DNA from: Gammaproteobacteria bacterium | GTDB lineage: Bacteria; Pseudomonadota; Gammaproteobacteria; SZUA-229 | Assembly (NCBI GenBank): GCA_021768055.1 | Contig: JAASSE010000003.1 | Location: forward strand, 1 to 13,893 | Length of the DNA: 13,893 nucleotides | Reading direction: 5' to 3' | Part shown: in pieces, positions 1-8,126 of the stretch | Numbering within the stretch: position 1 is the first letter of the stretch | Layout: each line of letters begins with the position of its first letter | Notes under the pieces: model-generated | The model's database searches: none | Told to the model about the DNA's origin: nothing | The model's input: only the letters and a program-made list of their open reading frames with translations | Made by a program: the position numbers and the translations under genes

Positions 1-707
1 ACCAGGAACACGCTCACCAGCATGAAGTGCAGGATGAAGATGCCGGCATCGAGACGCAGCAGTTCCGGGTCCCTAAGGACGTCGCCCAGTGCATTGCTTT
101 TTACTTCAGCATCACTGTGAAAATGCATGTGCTGCGGATCGGGTACCACCAGGTACAGGATCGCGATGCCGAGCAGCGCCAGTACCGCGGTGCTGGTGAA
201 GATGCCCGACAGGCCGATCCATTCGTTCACCACCGGGCCAAAGATCATCGACAACGCAAACGCGGCGCCGATGCTGGCGCCGATCAGCGCCATCATCTTG
301 GTGCGGTGTTCTTCGCGGGACAGGTCGGCCGCCAGTGCCATCAGCGCGGCTGCGATCGCACCGGCGCCCTGCAGACCGCGGCCGATGATGATGCCGTAGA
401 TCGTGTCGGCCGAGGCCGCCACCAGGCTGCCGGCGGCGAAAATAAGCAGTCCCACCATGATCACCGGCTTGCGGCCGATACGGTCGGAGAGCATGCCGAA
501 CGGGATCTGCAGCAACGCCTGGGTGAGGCCGTAGATACCCAGCGCGAGCCCGGCCAGCAGCGGCGTCGCCCCGGGCAGTTCTTCGGCGTAGAACGCGAAC
601 ACCGGCAGGATCATGAACAGGCCGACCATGCGGAACGCATAGATCAGCGCTAGCGACACCCCGGCACGGCGCTCGGTTTTACCCAGATTTTCCTGGAATA
701 CTGACAC
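1..707 (-). CDS. MFS transporter, N-terminal half (3' end beyond window edge)
   Basis: This is a proton- or solute-coupled inner-membrane permease of the major facilitator superfamily; the substrate cannot be read from sequence. The 235 visible residues are rich in hydrophobic helices and contain the family's motif A in the loop after TM2, [11 protein letters not shown] at about residues 71-81. A second conserved stretch, [17 protein letters not shown], lies at about 109-125. About half of a typical 450-residue transporter is visible and the C-terminal six helices lie off the left edge. The start is constrained: an in-frame TAA lies only two codons upstream of the GTG at 707-705, so GTG is the first usable start ([14 protein letters not shown]). 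No strong Shine-Dalgarno is visible. It is divergent from uvrA, an adjacency I recall from pseudomonads. The sequence resembles YajR-like drug-efflux permeases, but that assignment is tentative. Confidence 0.88.
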   Translation of the reverse strand, partial: MSVFQENLGKTERRAGVSLALIYAFRMVGLFMILPVFAFYAEELPGATPLLAGLALGIYGLTQALLQIPFGMLSDRIGRKPVIMVGLLIFAAGSLVAASADTIYGIIIGRGLQGAGAIAAALMALAADLSREEHRTKMMALIGASIGAAFALSMIFGPVVNEWIGLSGIFTSTAVLALLGIAILYLVVPDPQHMHFHSDAEVKSNALGDVLRDPELLRLDAGIFILHFMLVSVFL

Positions 708-716
708 TTCTTACAG
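701..716. promoter_or_regulatory. LexA (SOS) box between the MFS gene and uvrA
   Basis: CTGACACTTCTTACAG fits the gammaproteobacterial LexA operator CTGT-N8-ACAG with one mismatch (CTGA instead of CTGT in the left half). The flanks are TA on the left and GT on the right. It lies in the divergent control region, where LexA would be expected to repress uvrA until DNA damage; E. coli uvrA is under such control. The box overlaps the GTG start codon (705-707) of the transporter, so it may affect both directions. Binding itself is inferred. Confidence 0.65.
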
Positions 717-723
717 GTGGTAC

Positions 724-753
724 TTGACCGCGAGGTTAAAAGCACGGCATTCT
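724..753 (+). promoter_or_regulatory. possible uvrA promoter
   Basis: TTGACC at 724-729 is a good -35 match (5 of 6 to TTGACA). CATTCT at 748-753 is a weak -10 at 18-base spacing (3 of 6). This would start transcription about 25 bases before the uvrA ATG. The -35 begins 7 bases after the LexA box. The weak -10 keeps confidence low. Confidence 0.3.
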
Positions 754-757
754 AGCA
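749..757 (-). promoter_or_regulatory. possible extended -10 promoter for the MFS gene
   Basis: Read on the minus strand this is TGCTAGAAT. It combines an extended -10 TG with TAGAAT, 5 of 6 to TATAAT. No clear -35 precedes it, which is tolerated in extended -10 promoters. Transcription would start near 742, giving a leader of about 35 bases that contains the LexA box. Confidence 0.35.
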
Positions 758-783
758 GATTGGCTTTTGTACCCGATATTTTT

Positions 784-3636
784 ATGGATACCATCCAGAT
801 CCGTGGTGCCCGCACCCATAATCTGAAAAACATCGACCTCGATATACCGCGCGACAAGCTCATCGTGATCACCGGCCTGTCCGGCTCCGGCAAGTCCTCA
901 CTCGCGTTCGACACCATTTTTGCCGAAGGCCAGCGCCGCTATGTCGAGTCGCTGTCGGCCTATGCACGCCAGTTCCTGGCAATGATGGAGAAGCCCGATG
1001 TCGACCACATCGAGGGCCTGTCGCCGGCGATTTCGATCGAGCAGAAAACCACCTCGCACAACCCGCGCTCGACCGTGGGCACGGTCACCGAAATCTACGA
1101 TTACCTGCGCCTGCTGTTCGCGCGCGCCGGCACCCCGCGTTGCCCAGAACACGGCACCCGGCTGGAAGCGCAGACGGTGAGCCAGATGGTCGACCACATC
1201 CTGTCGCTGCCAGCTGATAACCGGCTGATGCTGCTGGCGCCGGTGGTACGCGAGCGCAAGGGCGAGTACCAGGCACTGATCGCGGACCTGAAACAGCAGG
1301 GCTTCCTGCGCGCCCGCGTCGACGGCACGGTGTACGAGCTGGACGAAGTGCCGGAACTGGAGCCGAACAAGAAGCACACCATCGAGGTCGTGGTCGACCG
1401 CTTCAAGGTGCGCGAGGACATCAAGCTGCGCCTGGCTGAATCCTTCGAAACTGCGCTGCACCTGGCCGATGATGTCGCCACCGTGGCCTGGATCGATGAC
1501 ACCGACAAGGCTGACCTGGTGTTCTCGGCACGCTTCGCCTGCCCCACCTGCGGTTACAGCCTGCAGGAACTGGAGCCGCGCCTGTTCTCGTTCAACAACC
1601 CCGCCGGCGCCTGCCCGGAATGCGACGGCATCGGCAACCAGCAGTTTTTTGACCCGGAGCGCGTGGTTGCGAACCCGCACCTGAGCCTGGCCGGTGGTGC
1701 CATCCGCGGCTGGGACCGGCGCAACGCGTATTACTTCAGCATCATCACCGCTCTGGCCGAGCATTACGGTTTCGATATCGAGATCCCGTACGAGGACCTG
1801 CCCGAAGAAATTCACACGCTATTGCTGTACGGCAGCGGCAGGGAAAAAATCGAATTCCATTATCCCGGCCACCGTGGTCGTCGTGGTCGCAAGCGCACCC
1901 ATGCGTTCGAGGGTGTGTTGCACAACATGGAACGCCGCTACCGTGAAACCGAATCCAACGTGGTGCGCGAAGAACTGGCGAAATACCTGTCGCAACAGGC
2001 CTGCCCGGAATGCGACGGCAGCCGTTTGAACAAGGCGGCGCGCCACGTCTTCATCGAAGACAATACCCTGCCCGACATTACCGCGATGCCGATCCTGAAG
2101 GCGCTGGAATTTTTCAACGGGCTCAAGCTCGGTGGCAAGCGCGGCGAGATCGCCGCCAAGATCAACAACGAAATCTCGGCGCGGCTGCAATTCCTGGTCA
2201 ATGTCGGCCTCGATTACCTGACGCTAGAGCGCAGCTCGGACACGCTGTCCGGCGGCGAGTCGCAACGCATCCGCCTCGCCAGCCAGATCGGCGCCGGCCT
2301 GGTCGGCGTGATGTACATCCTCGACGAACCATCCATCGGCCTGCACCAGCGCGACAACGACCGCCTGCTGAGCACGCTGACGCACTTGCGCGACATCGGC
2401 AACACCGTGATCGTGGTCGAGCACGATGAAGAAGCGATCCTGAGTGCAGACCACGTCGTCGACATCGGTCCCGGTGCCGGCGTACACGGTGGTGAAATCA
2501 TTGCGCAGGGTACACCGGGCGATATCATGTCGAACCAGCGCTCTATCACCGGGCAGTACCTCGCGGGCGTGAAGACCATCGCGATCCCGAAACAACGGAC
2601 AAACCATGACGGCCGCGTGTTCAGCATCAAGGGCGCCAGCGGCAACAACCTGCAGCAGCTCGATGTCGAATTTCCGGTCGGGCTGTTCACCTGCATCACC
2701 GGCGTGTCCGGCTCCGGCAAGTCCACGCTGGTGAACGATACGCTGTATGCGATTCTCGCGCGCGAGATCAATAACAACTCGATGAGTGTCGCAGCGCATG
2801 CCTCGCACCAGGGCATCGAGCATTTCGACAAGGTGGTAGAAATCAACCAGGCGCCGATAGGACGCACACCGCGCTCCAACCCGGCTACCTATACCGGATT
2901 GTTCACGCCGATCCGCGAACTGTTTTCAGCGACGCAGGAAGCACGCTCACGCGGGTACAAGCCGGGACGTTTCAGTTTCAACGTCAAAGGTGGACGCTGT
3001 GAAGCCTGCCAGGGTGATGGCGTTATTAAAGTGGAGATGCATTTCCTGCCAGACATCTATGTACCCTGTGACGTGTGCCAGAGCAAGCGCTACAACCGCG
3101 AAACCCTGGAAATCAAGTACAAGGGCAAGAATATCCACGAAGTACTGGAGATGACAGTCGAAGATGCACTGGTGTTCTTCGATGCGATCCCGGTGATCAA
3201 GCGCAAGCTGCAAACCCTGATGGATGTAGGTCTTTCCTATCTCACGCTGGGCCAGCGTGCCACCACGCTTTCAGGCGGTGAGGCGCAGCGCATCAAACTC
3301 TCACGTGAGCTGTCCAAGCGTGATACCGGGCAGACTTGTTATATCCTCGACGAACCCACCACCGGTTTGCACTTCCATGATGTGCAGCAATTACTGGATG
3401 TGTTACACCGCCTGCGCGACCACGGCAACACCGTGATTGTGATCGAGCACAACATGGACATCATCAAGACCGCGGACTGGGTCATCGACCTCGGCCCGGA
3501 AGGCGGCTACAAGGGCGGCTTGCTGATTGCCGCCGGCACCCCGGAACAGGTCGCCGACAACCCCGATTCATTCACCGGCCATTACCTGAAACGCATCCTC
3601 AAACCGGACTCTGAAAAACGTAAAGCTTCTGCATGA
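784..3636 (+). CDS. uvrA: UvrA, excinuclease ABC subunit A
   Basis: UvrA is the dimeric DNA-damage sensor of nucleotide excision repair. It loads UvrB onto lesions in an ATP-dependent way in the cytoplasm. The 950-residue product is near the E. coli length (940). It has both ABC modules. Module 1 has Walker A GLSGSGKS at 31-38, signature LSGGES at 488-493 and Walker B ILDEP at 512-516. Module 2 has Walker A GVSGSGKS at 640-647, signature LSGGEA at 829-834 and Walker B ILDEP at 854-858. Zinc-binding cysteine pairs are C253/C256 with C277/C280, and C739/C742 with C762/C765. I chose ATG 784 because [17 protein letters not shown] aligns with the usual UvrA start; the reading frame stays open upstream to a TTG at 724. 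No obvious Shine-Dalgarno precedes the ATG. All catalytic motifs are intact. A LexA box upstream suggests SOS control. Confidence 0.98.
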   Translation: MDTIQIRGARTHNLKNIDLDIPRDKLIVITGLSGSGKSSLAFDTIFAEGQRRYVESLSAYARQFLAMMEKPDVDHIEGLSPAISIEQKTTSHNPRSTVGTVTEIYDYLRLLFARAGTPRCPEHGTRLEAQTVSQMVDHILSLPADNRLMLLAPVVRERKGEYQALIADLKQQGFLRARVDGTVYELDEVPELEPNKKHTIEVVVDRFKVREDIKLRLAESFETALHLADDVATVAWIDDTDKADLVFSARFACPTCGYSLQELEPRLFSFNNPAGACPECDGIGNQQFFDPERVVANPHLSLAGGAIRGWDRRNAYYFSIITALAEHYGFDIEIPYEDLPEEIHTLLLYGSGREKIEFHYPGHRGRRGRKRTHAFEGVLHNMERRYRETESNVVREELAKYLSQQACPECDGSRLNKAARHVFIEDNTLPDITAMPILKALEFFNGLKLGGKRGEIAAKINNEISARLQFLVNVGLDYLTLERSSDTLSGGESQRIRLASQIGAGLVGVMYILDEPSIGLHQRDNDRLLSTLTHLRDIGNTVIVVEHDEEAILSADHVVDIGPGAGVHGGEIIAQGTPGDIMSNQRSITGQYLAGVKTIAIPKQRTNHDGRVFSIKGASGNNLQQLDVEFPVGLFTCITGVSGSGKSTLVNDTLYAILAREINNNSMSVAAHASHQGIEHFDKVVEINQAPIGRTPRSNPATYTGLFTPIRELFSATQEARSRGYKPGRFSFNVKGGRCEACQGDGVIKVEMHFLPDIYVPCDVCQSKRYNRETLEIKYKGKNIHEVLEMTVEDALVFFDAIPVIKRKLQTLMDVGLSYLTLGQRATTLSGGEAQRIKLSRELSKRDTGQTCYILDEPTTGLHFHDVQQLLDVLHRLRDHGNTVIVIEHNMDIIKTADWVIDLGPEGGYKGGLLIAAGTPEQVADNPDSFTGHYLKRILKPDSEKRKASA

Positions 3637-3672
3637 AGTAAAAAATTTTTTGATACATGGAGCCGTGAATTC

Positions 3673-4305
3673 ATGAAATGGTGTTTCAAACCGAGCGTTT
3701 TAGGAATTATTTCCCTTCTGTTTCTTTCAAGTAGTGTCCATTCAGAACAAAAGGATCCGTTTACTGATTCTGTGGTTATTTTCAATACGATCTGCGCGAA
3801 ATGCCACGAGGCACAATGCAGCGGAAGAATGAGTTTTGATGATGCTTATGAGACCTCAAAAAACCATGTCATTCGTCACTATGGAGAGGCTTCCGACAAG
3901 CAATGGCTGCAACAGGAGCTATTTACCATTCTCAATTATATGAAGGAGAAGTGTGCTTTCTACCCAATGGAGAGTGCGCCTCCCCCCAAGAGAATCTGGG
4001 GGCCTGACATATTAAATACAATGGCAACTCTGCTGGAACGAAATTACTTCATTCCACTGGGCCCCTTGTCGCCTGAAAATTACCGTATCGATCTGGAGCT
4101 GAAGAAAGACATTAAAGTCACCATACATCTGGTATCGGAGGATTTTAGTATGGTTATTGATGACTGTTTTACACCGAGTAACGGGGAGATAAGAATTCCC
4201 TTCTCCATTTCGGAACCAGGTAACTACTACTTCCGTATGTACCCGCAGGAACCTGTTCAGATCACTCGACTAAAGGTGAGCCCAGTAGAACTTAATAATG
4301 AATAA
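3673..4305 (+). CDS. secreted monohaem cytochrome c-like protein with C-terminal beta-rich domain
   Basis: I do not recognise a named family. The 210-residue product starts with a typical Sec signal peptide: basic MKWCFK, a hydrophobic core at about 8-22, and probable cleavage after VHS (about residue 24). The mature protein has one haem-c attachment motif, CAKCH at 41-45, followed closely by a third cysteine, C49. The helical stretch to about residue 95 ends in ELFTILNYMKEKC, resembling the last helix of small class I cytochromes; M90 or M99 could be the distal haem ligand. Residues about 133-205 alternate polar and hydrophobic residues like a beta-sandwich, with a lone C165. GGAG at 3659-3662 precedes ATG 3673 by 10 bases. 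The gene starts 36 bases after uvrA and overlaps the next gene by 8 bases. GC is low: blocks 3721-3780 and 4141-4200 count 21 and 23 GC of 60, against 37 and 39 of 60 in two uvrA blocks. A periplasmic electron-transfer or sensing role is inference. Confidence 0.75.
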   Translation: MKWCFKPSVLGIISLLFLSSSVHSEQKDPFTDSVVIFNTICAKCHEAQCSGRMSFDDAYETSKNHVIRHYGEASDKQWLQQELFTILNYMKEKCAFYPMESAPPPKRIWGPDILNTMATLLERNYFIPLGPLSPENYRIDLELKKDIKVTIHLVSEDFSMVIDDCFTPSNGEIRIPFSISEPGNYYFRMYPQEPVQITRLKVSPVELNNE

Positions 4306-5005
4306 GCAGAGTCAACTGCAGAATCCCGCCATGATCTGGTTGAGTTTTGCTGTACGCATGACTTTATTTGCTGTCGCGCTGATGTGGCCAGCAGGCACCT
4401 GGCGCTGGTGGGAGGCATGGGCATTGGTCGTACTCTGGACTGTCTTTGGTATGGTTATGACAATTTTTTTATTGCGCCATGATCCAGAGTTACTTGCAGA
4501 GCGGTTGAAGCTTGTACCACTGCACAAGGAACAAAAAACCTGGGACAAGGCATTAATGCTACTGTTTTTCATTACAGGTATTGGGCTCTATCTTATTCCC
4601 GGATTTGATGTAGTACGTTATGAGTGGAGCGAGCCGTTGCCAGTATGGATGGAGATTTTGGCAATGCTTGCACACTTGCCTTGCTTTGTGCTTCTCGGCT
4701 GGGTAATGCGCGAGAATACTTATCTATCGCAGGTGGTAAAAATAGACAAGGATCGTGGGCATAAGGTGATTACTACCGGGCCCTACGCACTGGTTCGACA
4801 CCCTATGTACACTGTAACCATCATATTGCTATTTGCCGTTCCCATTGCACTTGGGTCACGCTTTGCATTGACCCTTGCATTGTTTCTGACGGTATTGCTG
4901 ATTGTGCGGACTTACTTCGAAGACCGTACTTTACACGCTGAACTAACGGGCTATAGCGAGTACGCCAAAGAAACACGCTATCGTTTAATTCCCGGGGTGT
5001 GGTGA
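4298..5005 (+). CDS. integral-membrane methyltransferase, ICMT/PEMT-like family
   Basis: This 235-residue membrane protein belongs to the isoprenylcysteine carboxyl methyltransferase-like families, which use S-adenosylmethionine at the membrane. Hydrophobic segments lie at about 12-31, 39-59, 85-101, 117-137 and 171-204. The diagnostic C-terminal block is present: GPYALVRHPMYT at 161-172, then RTYFEDR at 204-210 and YSEYAKETRYRLIPGVW at the C-terminus. In the family these regions bind SAM and the substrate head group. Bacterial members have no prenylated CaaX protein substrate, so the target is unknown; phospholipid or small-molecule methylation are alternatives. ATG 4298 lies inside the last codons of the cytochrome-like gene (8-base overlap), and no strong Shine-Dalgarno is visible, which suggests translational coupling. 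The product aligns with the family from the N-terminal helices to the end, so it appears complete. Confidence 0.85.
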   Translation: MNKQSQLQNPAMIWLSFAVRMTLFAVALMWPAGTWRWWEAWALVVLWTVFGMVMTIFLLRHDPELLAERLKLVPLHKEQKTWDKALMLLFFITGIGLYLIPGFDVVRYEWSEPLPVWMEILAMLAHLPCFVLLGWVMRENTYLSQVVKIDKDRGHKVITTGPYALVRHPMYTVTIILLFAVPIALGSRFALTLALFLTVLLIVRTYFEDRTLHAELTGYSEYAKETRYRLIPGVW

Positions 5006-5036
5006 AAAAAAATCCAGGCACAAAAAATAGGCAATA

Positions 5037-5061
5037 AAAAAGCCGGCAACGCCGGCTTTTT
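5037..5061. terminator. bidirectional rho-independent terminator
   Basis: This is a perfect 11-base-pair inverted repeat, 5037-5047 with 5051-5061, around an AAC loop. The core is GCCGGC/GCCGGC, with A5 on the left and T5 on the right. Either strand therefore reads as a GC-rich hairpin followed by a T run. It lies between the convergent methyltransferase gene (ends 5005) and rplQ (ends 5084), so it can end both transcripts. Confidence 0.93.
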
Positions 5062-5083
5062 ACTTTTTGATTATTTATATGTA

Positions 5084-5470
5084 CTAGTCTTCTGCGACCA
5101 CTTCAGCTGTTTCCGGGCGGTCGACCAGTTCGATGTACGCCATTGGTGCTGAGTCACCTGGGCGGAAGCCGCATTTCAGGATGCGGGTATAGCCGCCGGG
5201 ACGCTCCTTGTAGCGCGGGCCCAGTTCGTTGAACAGCTTGCCGACCATCTTCTTGTCGCGCAGGCTGGCGAAAGCCAAACGGCGCTTGGCGACAGAATCT
5301 TCTTTCGCCAGGGTAATCAGCGGCTCGGCGACACGACGCAACTCCTTGGCCTTGGGCAAGGTAGTCTTGATGATTTCGTGTTCGAACAGCGAGTTTGCCA
5401 TGTTGCTGAACATCGCCTTGCGATGACTGCTGTTCCTGTTCAGATGACGACCTGATTTACGATGACGCAT
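5084..5470 (-). CDS. rplQ: 50S ribosomal protein L17 (bL17)
   Basis: L17 is a large-subunit protein near the peptide exit tunnel. The 128-residue product matches the family length (127 in E. coli). It begins with the hallmark [17 protein letters not shown] and contains [17 protein letters not shown] at about 29-45 and the ending [14 protein letters not shown]. The last residues (ETAEVVAED) are the usual variable acidic tail. AGG precedes the ATG at a suitable distance. It is the last gene of the alpha operon, 22 bases after rpoA, and its stop is followed by the hairpin at 5037-5061. Nothing is unusual. Confidence 0.98.
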   Translation of the reverse strand: MRHRKSGRHLNRNSSHRKAMFSNMANSLFEHEIIKTTLPKAKELRRVAEPLITLAKEDSVAKRRLAFASLRDKKMVGKLFNELGPRYKERPGGYTRILKCGFRPGDSAPMAYIELVDRPETAEVVAED

Positions 5471-5492
5471 GATTAATACCTAAAAAGCTGTG

Positions 5493-6476
5493 TTAGCTGG
5501 CTTCCTTGTCGCGAATAGACGCAGGCGGCCAGTTCTCAAGCTGGATACCCAATGACAGGCCGTGTGATGCCAGTACGTCCTTGATCTCGGTCAGTGACTT
5601 CTTGCCGAGGTTAGGTGTTCTGAGCAATTCAACTTCGGTGCGCTGTATCAGGTCACCAATGTAATAAATGTTTTCCGCCTTGAGGCAGTTTGCCGAGCGT
5701 ACGGTAAGCTCGAGCTCGTCCACAGGACGCAGCAGGATCGGATCGATATCGGCTTCTTCGTCTGCTTCACCCTCTTCTTCCATGCTTTGCAGGTTGACGA
5801 AGGATGACAGCTGGTTTTGCAGGATCGTCGCCGCGGTACGGATCGAAGCTTCCGGATCAATCGTACCGTTGGTTTGCAGGTCGATGATCAGCTTGTCCAG
5901 GTCGGTGCTCTGCGCAACACGTGCATTTTCCACGTTGTAGGCAACACGGCTGATCGGACTGTAGGATGCATCCAGCTTGAGCACGCCGATGGATACGCCT
6001 TCGTTGTCTTCCATGCGACGGGTCACCGGCTGATAACCACGGCCCTTGCTGACTTTCATGGTCATGCTCAGACTGCCTTCCTTGTTCAGGTTAGCGATGA
6101 CATGATTCGGGTTAACGATTTCAACATCATGACCGGTCTCGATATCACCAGCGGTAACAACACCCTTGCCGGACTTGCTCAAGGTGATGGTTGTCTCGTC
6201 GTTGCTGTGCAATAACAATGCAACACCTTTGAGGTTCAGCAGGATTTCAAGTACATCTTCCTGCACACCGTCGATCGTGCTGTACTCATGGACGACACCT
6301 TCAATTTCCACTTCAGTGATAGCACTGCCTTCGATGGACGACAGCAGTATGCGACGCAGGGCATTACCCAGCGTGTGGCCGAAACCTCTTTCCAGTGGTT
6401 CAAGCGTAACCTTCGCGTGCGTGTCGCTGTAGGCCTGAACGTTGATGGTGCGCGGTGTGAGTAACTCTTCTGACAT
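5493..6476 (-). CDS. rpoA: DNA-directed RNA polymerase alpha subunit
   Basis: The alpha dimer is the assembly platform of RNA polymerase, and its C-terminal domain contacts UP elements and activators. The 327-residue product (329 in E. coli) has the N-terminal dimerisation domain at about 1-229, including [19 protein letters not shown] at 29-47. A linker follows at about 230-246. The C-terminal domain includes [11 protein letters not shown], whose R260 corresponds to the DNA-binding R265 of E. coli, and [20 protein letters not shown] at 287-306. The linker is notably acidic ([11 protein letters not shown] at 233-243). GGGGAG at 6487-6492 overlaps the rpsD stop codon and lies 10 bases before the ATG, giving close coupling to rpsD. 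The position between rpsD and rplQ is canonical. Confidence 0.99.
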   Translation of the reverse strand: MSEELLTPRTINVQAYSDTHAKVTLEPLERGFGHTLGNALRRILLSSIEGSAITEVEIEGVVHEYSTIDGVQEDVLEILLNLKGVALLLHSNDETTITLSKSGKGVVTAGDIETGHDVEIVNPNHVIANLNKEGSLSMTMKVSKGRGYQPVTRRMEDNEGVSIGVLKLDASYSPISRVAYNVENARVAQSTDLDKLIIDLQTNGTIDPEASIRTAATILQNQLSSFVNLQSMEEEGEADEEADIDPILLRPVDELELTVRSANCLKAENIYYIGDLIQRTEVELLRTPNLGKKSLTEIKDVLASHGLSLGIQLENWPPASIRDKEAS

Positions 6477-6491
6477 GCGATATTAGCTCCC

Positions 6492-7112
6492 CTATTTGGA
6501 GTAAAGTTCCACAACAAGCTGTTCGTTTATATCCGGCGGCAGATCGGTGCGTTCCGGTACGTTCTTGAAAATCGCTTCGAGCTTGTTTTCATCCAGCGAT
6601 ATCCAGTCTGATATGCCACGTGCCTTTGCCAGATTCAGTGAATCTGCGATGCGCGTCTGTTTCTTGGCATTTTCGCGAACCGAGATAACGTCATTCGGCT
6701 TGACCACGTAAGACGGAATGTTCACGACCTTGTTGTTCACCATGATTGCCTTGTGGTTCACCAACTGGCGTGCCTCTGCACGGGTCGCACCGAAGCCGCT
6801 ACGATAGACAACGTTATCAAGACGTGTTTCCAGCAGAGACAACAGGTTTTCACCGGTTGAGCCTTTCTGGCTGGCAGCCGCCTTGTAGTAATTGCGGAAC
6901 TGCTTTTCCAGCACGCCGTAAATACGACGCAATTTCTGTTTTTCACGCAGCTGCAGTGCGTAATCGGACAGGCGTGCGCGACGCGCTCCGTGCTGTCCCG
7001 GAATCTGGTCGGCCTTGCACTTGCTGTCGAGCGGACGCAGTGCAGATTTCAATTCAAGATCGACGCCTTCGCGGCGGCTGAGCTTGCATTTGGGTCCTGT
7101 GTATTTAGCCAC
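6492..7112 (-). CDS. rpsD: 30S ribosomal protein S4 (uS4)
   Basis: S4 is a primary 16S rRNA-binding protein that nucleates 30S assembly, and in enterics it represses its own operon. The 206-residue product has the same length as E. coli S4. It shows the N-terminal block with [20 protein letters not shown] at about 39-58 and QFRNYYKAA. The S4 RNA-binding domain at about 97-160 includes [20 protein letters not shown]. The protein ends in [11 protein letters not shown], as expected. The start codon is GTG (7112-7110), preceded by GGAG with 8 intervening bases; [16 protein letters not shown] is the normal family start. It is third in the alpha operon, 15 bases from both neighbours. No Zn-binding cysteine set is present, as is usual for gammaproteobacterial S4. 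Confidence 0.99.
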   Translation of the reverse strand: MAKYTGPKCKLSRREGVDLELKSALRPLDSKCKADQIPGQHGARRARLSDYALQLREKQKLRRIYGVLEKQFRNYYKAAASQKGSTGENLLSLLETRLDNVVYRSGFGATRAEARQLVNHKAIMVNNKVVNIPSYVVKPNDVISVRENAKKQTRIADSLNLAKARGISDWISLDENKLEAIFKNVPERTDLPPDINEQLVVELYSK

Positions 7113-7127
7113 TTGCTGTTCTCCGGT

Positions 7128-7511
7128 TTATACGCGGCGCCTTTTCGGCGGGCGGCAACCATTATGTGGAATCGGGGTTACGTCGGTAATGTTCATGATC
7201 TTGAAACCGACATTGTTCAATGAGCGTACGGCAGACTCACGGCCCGGGCCCGGTCCACGTACCATCACATCAAGATTCTTCATGCCGAAATCCAGCGCTC
7301 GCGTGCCGGCGCGTTCGGCTGCAACCTGTGCAGCGAACGGCGTGCTCTTGCGCGAACCGCGGAAACCTGAACCACCAGCAGTCGCCCACGCCAGTGTATT
7401 ACCCTGACGGTCGGTGATGGTGATTATGGTGTTGTTAAACGATGCATAAATGTGTGCAACGCCATCGGTGACGGAGCGTTTAACTTTCTTTTTTGCTTCA
7501 GGTTTTGCCAT
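7128..7511 (-). CDS. rpsK: 30S ribosomal protein S11 (uS11)
   Basis: S11 lies on the 30S platform and lines the mRNA exit region near the E site. The 127-residue product (129 in E. coli) carries [20 protein letters not shown] at about 14-33, [17 protein letters not shown] at 46-62 and the basic ending [16 protein letters not shown] short lysine-rich N-terminus precedes the core. The initiation region is AT-rich with no strong Shine-Dalgarno, so coupling from rpsM 30 bases upstream is likely. It is second in the alpha operon and looks intact. Confidence 0.99.
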   Translation of the reverse strand: MAKPEAKKKVKRSVTDGVAHIYASFNNTIITITDRQGNTLAWATAGGSGFRGSRKSTPFAAQVAAERAGTRALDFGMKNLDVMVRGPGPGRESAVRSLNNVGFKIMNITDVTPIPHNGCRPPKRRRV

Positions 7512-7541
7512 TACTCTACTCTAGTTCCGCTGGATCGGCGA

Positions 7542-7898
7542 TTATTTGGATATTGGACGACGCGGTCCCTTGCGGGTTCGCGCATTGGTACGGGTACGCT
7601 GGCCACGCAGCGGCAGGCCACGGCGATGGCGAATGCCACGGTAGCTGCCCAGGTCCATCAGGCGCTTGATGCTCATCGATACTTCACGGCGCAGATCACC
7701 TTCGATGGTGTACTTGCCAACTTCCGCCCTGAGCTTTTCCAGTATATCTTCGGGCAGTTCACCGATTTTCTGCGAGCGTTCCACGCCTGTTGCGTCACAA
7801 ATCTGCTGCGCGCGCGTGCGGCCAATGCCATAGATGTAGGTTAAACCTATGACAGTGTGCTTGTTCGGTGGAATATTTATTCCTGCAATTCGAGCCAT
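7542..7898 (-). CDS. rpsM: 30S ribosomal protein S13 (uS13)
   Basis: S13 sits in the 30S head and forms intersubunit bridges with the large subunit. The 118-residue product is full length. It has the N-terminal [14 protein letters not shown], the helix-turn-helix-like [16 protein letters not shown] at about 19-34, and the basic tail [25 protein letters not shown] written across about 88-112 that contacts tRNA. GGGA lies 6 bases before the ATG. It is the first gene of the alpha operon, 88 bases after rpmJ. A sigma70-type promoter lies in that gap. Confidence 0.99.
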   Translation of the reverse strand: MARIAGINIPPNKHTVIGLTYIYGIGRTRAQQICDATGVERSQKIGELPEDILEKLRAEVGKYTIEGDLRREVSMSIKRLMDLGSYRGIRHRRGLPLRGQRTRTNARTRKGPRRPISK

Positions 7899-7931
7899 TT
7901 TCGTTCCCGTATGAGCGCGACAAAGCGCGCA

Positions 7932-7960
7932 ATTTTAGCTATTAATATGTTTTAAATCAA
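7932..7960 (-). promoter_or_regulatory. alpha operon promoter upstream of rpsM
   Basis: Read on the minus strand, TTGATT (7960-7955, 4 of 6 to TTGACA), a 17-base AT-rich spacer and TAAAAT (7937-7932, 5 of 6 to TATAAT) form a strong sigma70-type promoter. Transcription would start near 7925, leaving a leader of only about 26 bases before the rpsM ATG. A 5-bp GC hairpin (7915-7919 with 7926-7930) straddles the predicted start site. The location matches the position of the E. coli alpha promoter. Confidence 0.65.
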
Positions 7961-7986
7961 CCAGTTCAGTGACCCTGGACGCTACT

Positions 7987-8100
7987 CTAGCCCTGGCGCT
8001 GCTTATGTCGCGGGTCACTACAAATCACGCGCACCACGCCGTGACGCTTGACAATTTTGCAGTTGCGACACATCTTTTTAACGGAAGCACGTACTTTCAT
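7987..8100 (-). CDS. rpmJ: 50S ribosomal protein L36 (bL36), zinc-binding form
   Basis: This 37-residue protein is the smallest of the large subunit. It reads [19 protein letters not shown] followed by [18 protein letters not shown]. The zinc ligands C11, C14, C27 and H32 are all present, so this is the C+ (zinc-ribbon) form; the E. coli protein is one residue longer. The small size and basic composition are normal. It lies 26 bases after secY at the end of the spc operon, and no terminator hairpin separates it from the alpha operon. Read-through into rpsM is therefore likely, in addition to the internal promoter. Confidence 0.97.
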   Translation of the reverse strand: MKVRASVKKMCRNCKIVKRHGVVRVICSDPRHKQRQG

Positions 8101-8126
8101 CTCAATACTCCGGGGTCAACCGATAA

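Noticed and set aside
27..653. Plus-strand open frame of about 208 codons at the left edge
   Set aside because: It is antisense to a clear MFS transporter with motif A on the minus strand. Its product is rich in H, Q and R with no family resemblance.
898..1815. Long open frame of about 305 codons on the minus strand inside uvrA
   Set aside because: It is a shadow of the high-GC uvrA codons. The translation has no recognisable domain, and UvrA covers the region completely.
3640..3651. A6T6 palindrome just after uvrA as a terminator
   Set aside because: It has no loop and no GC stem, so it would not form a stable terminator hairpin. It may only reflect AT-rich spacer sequence.
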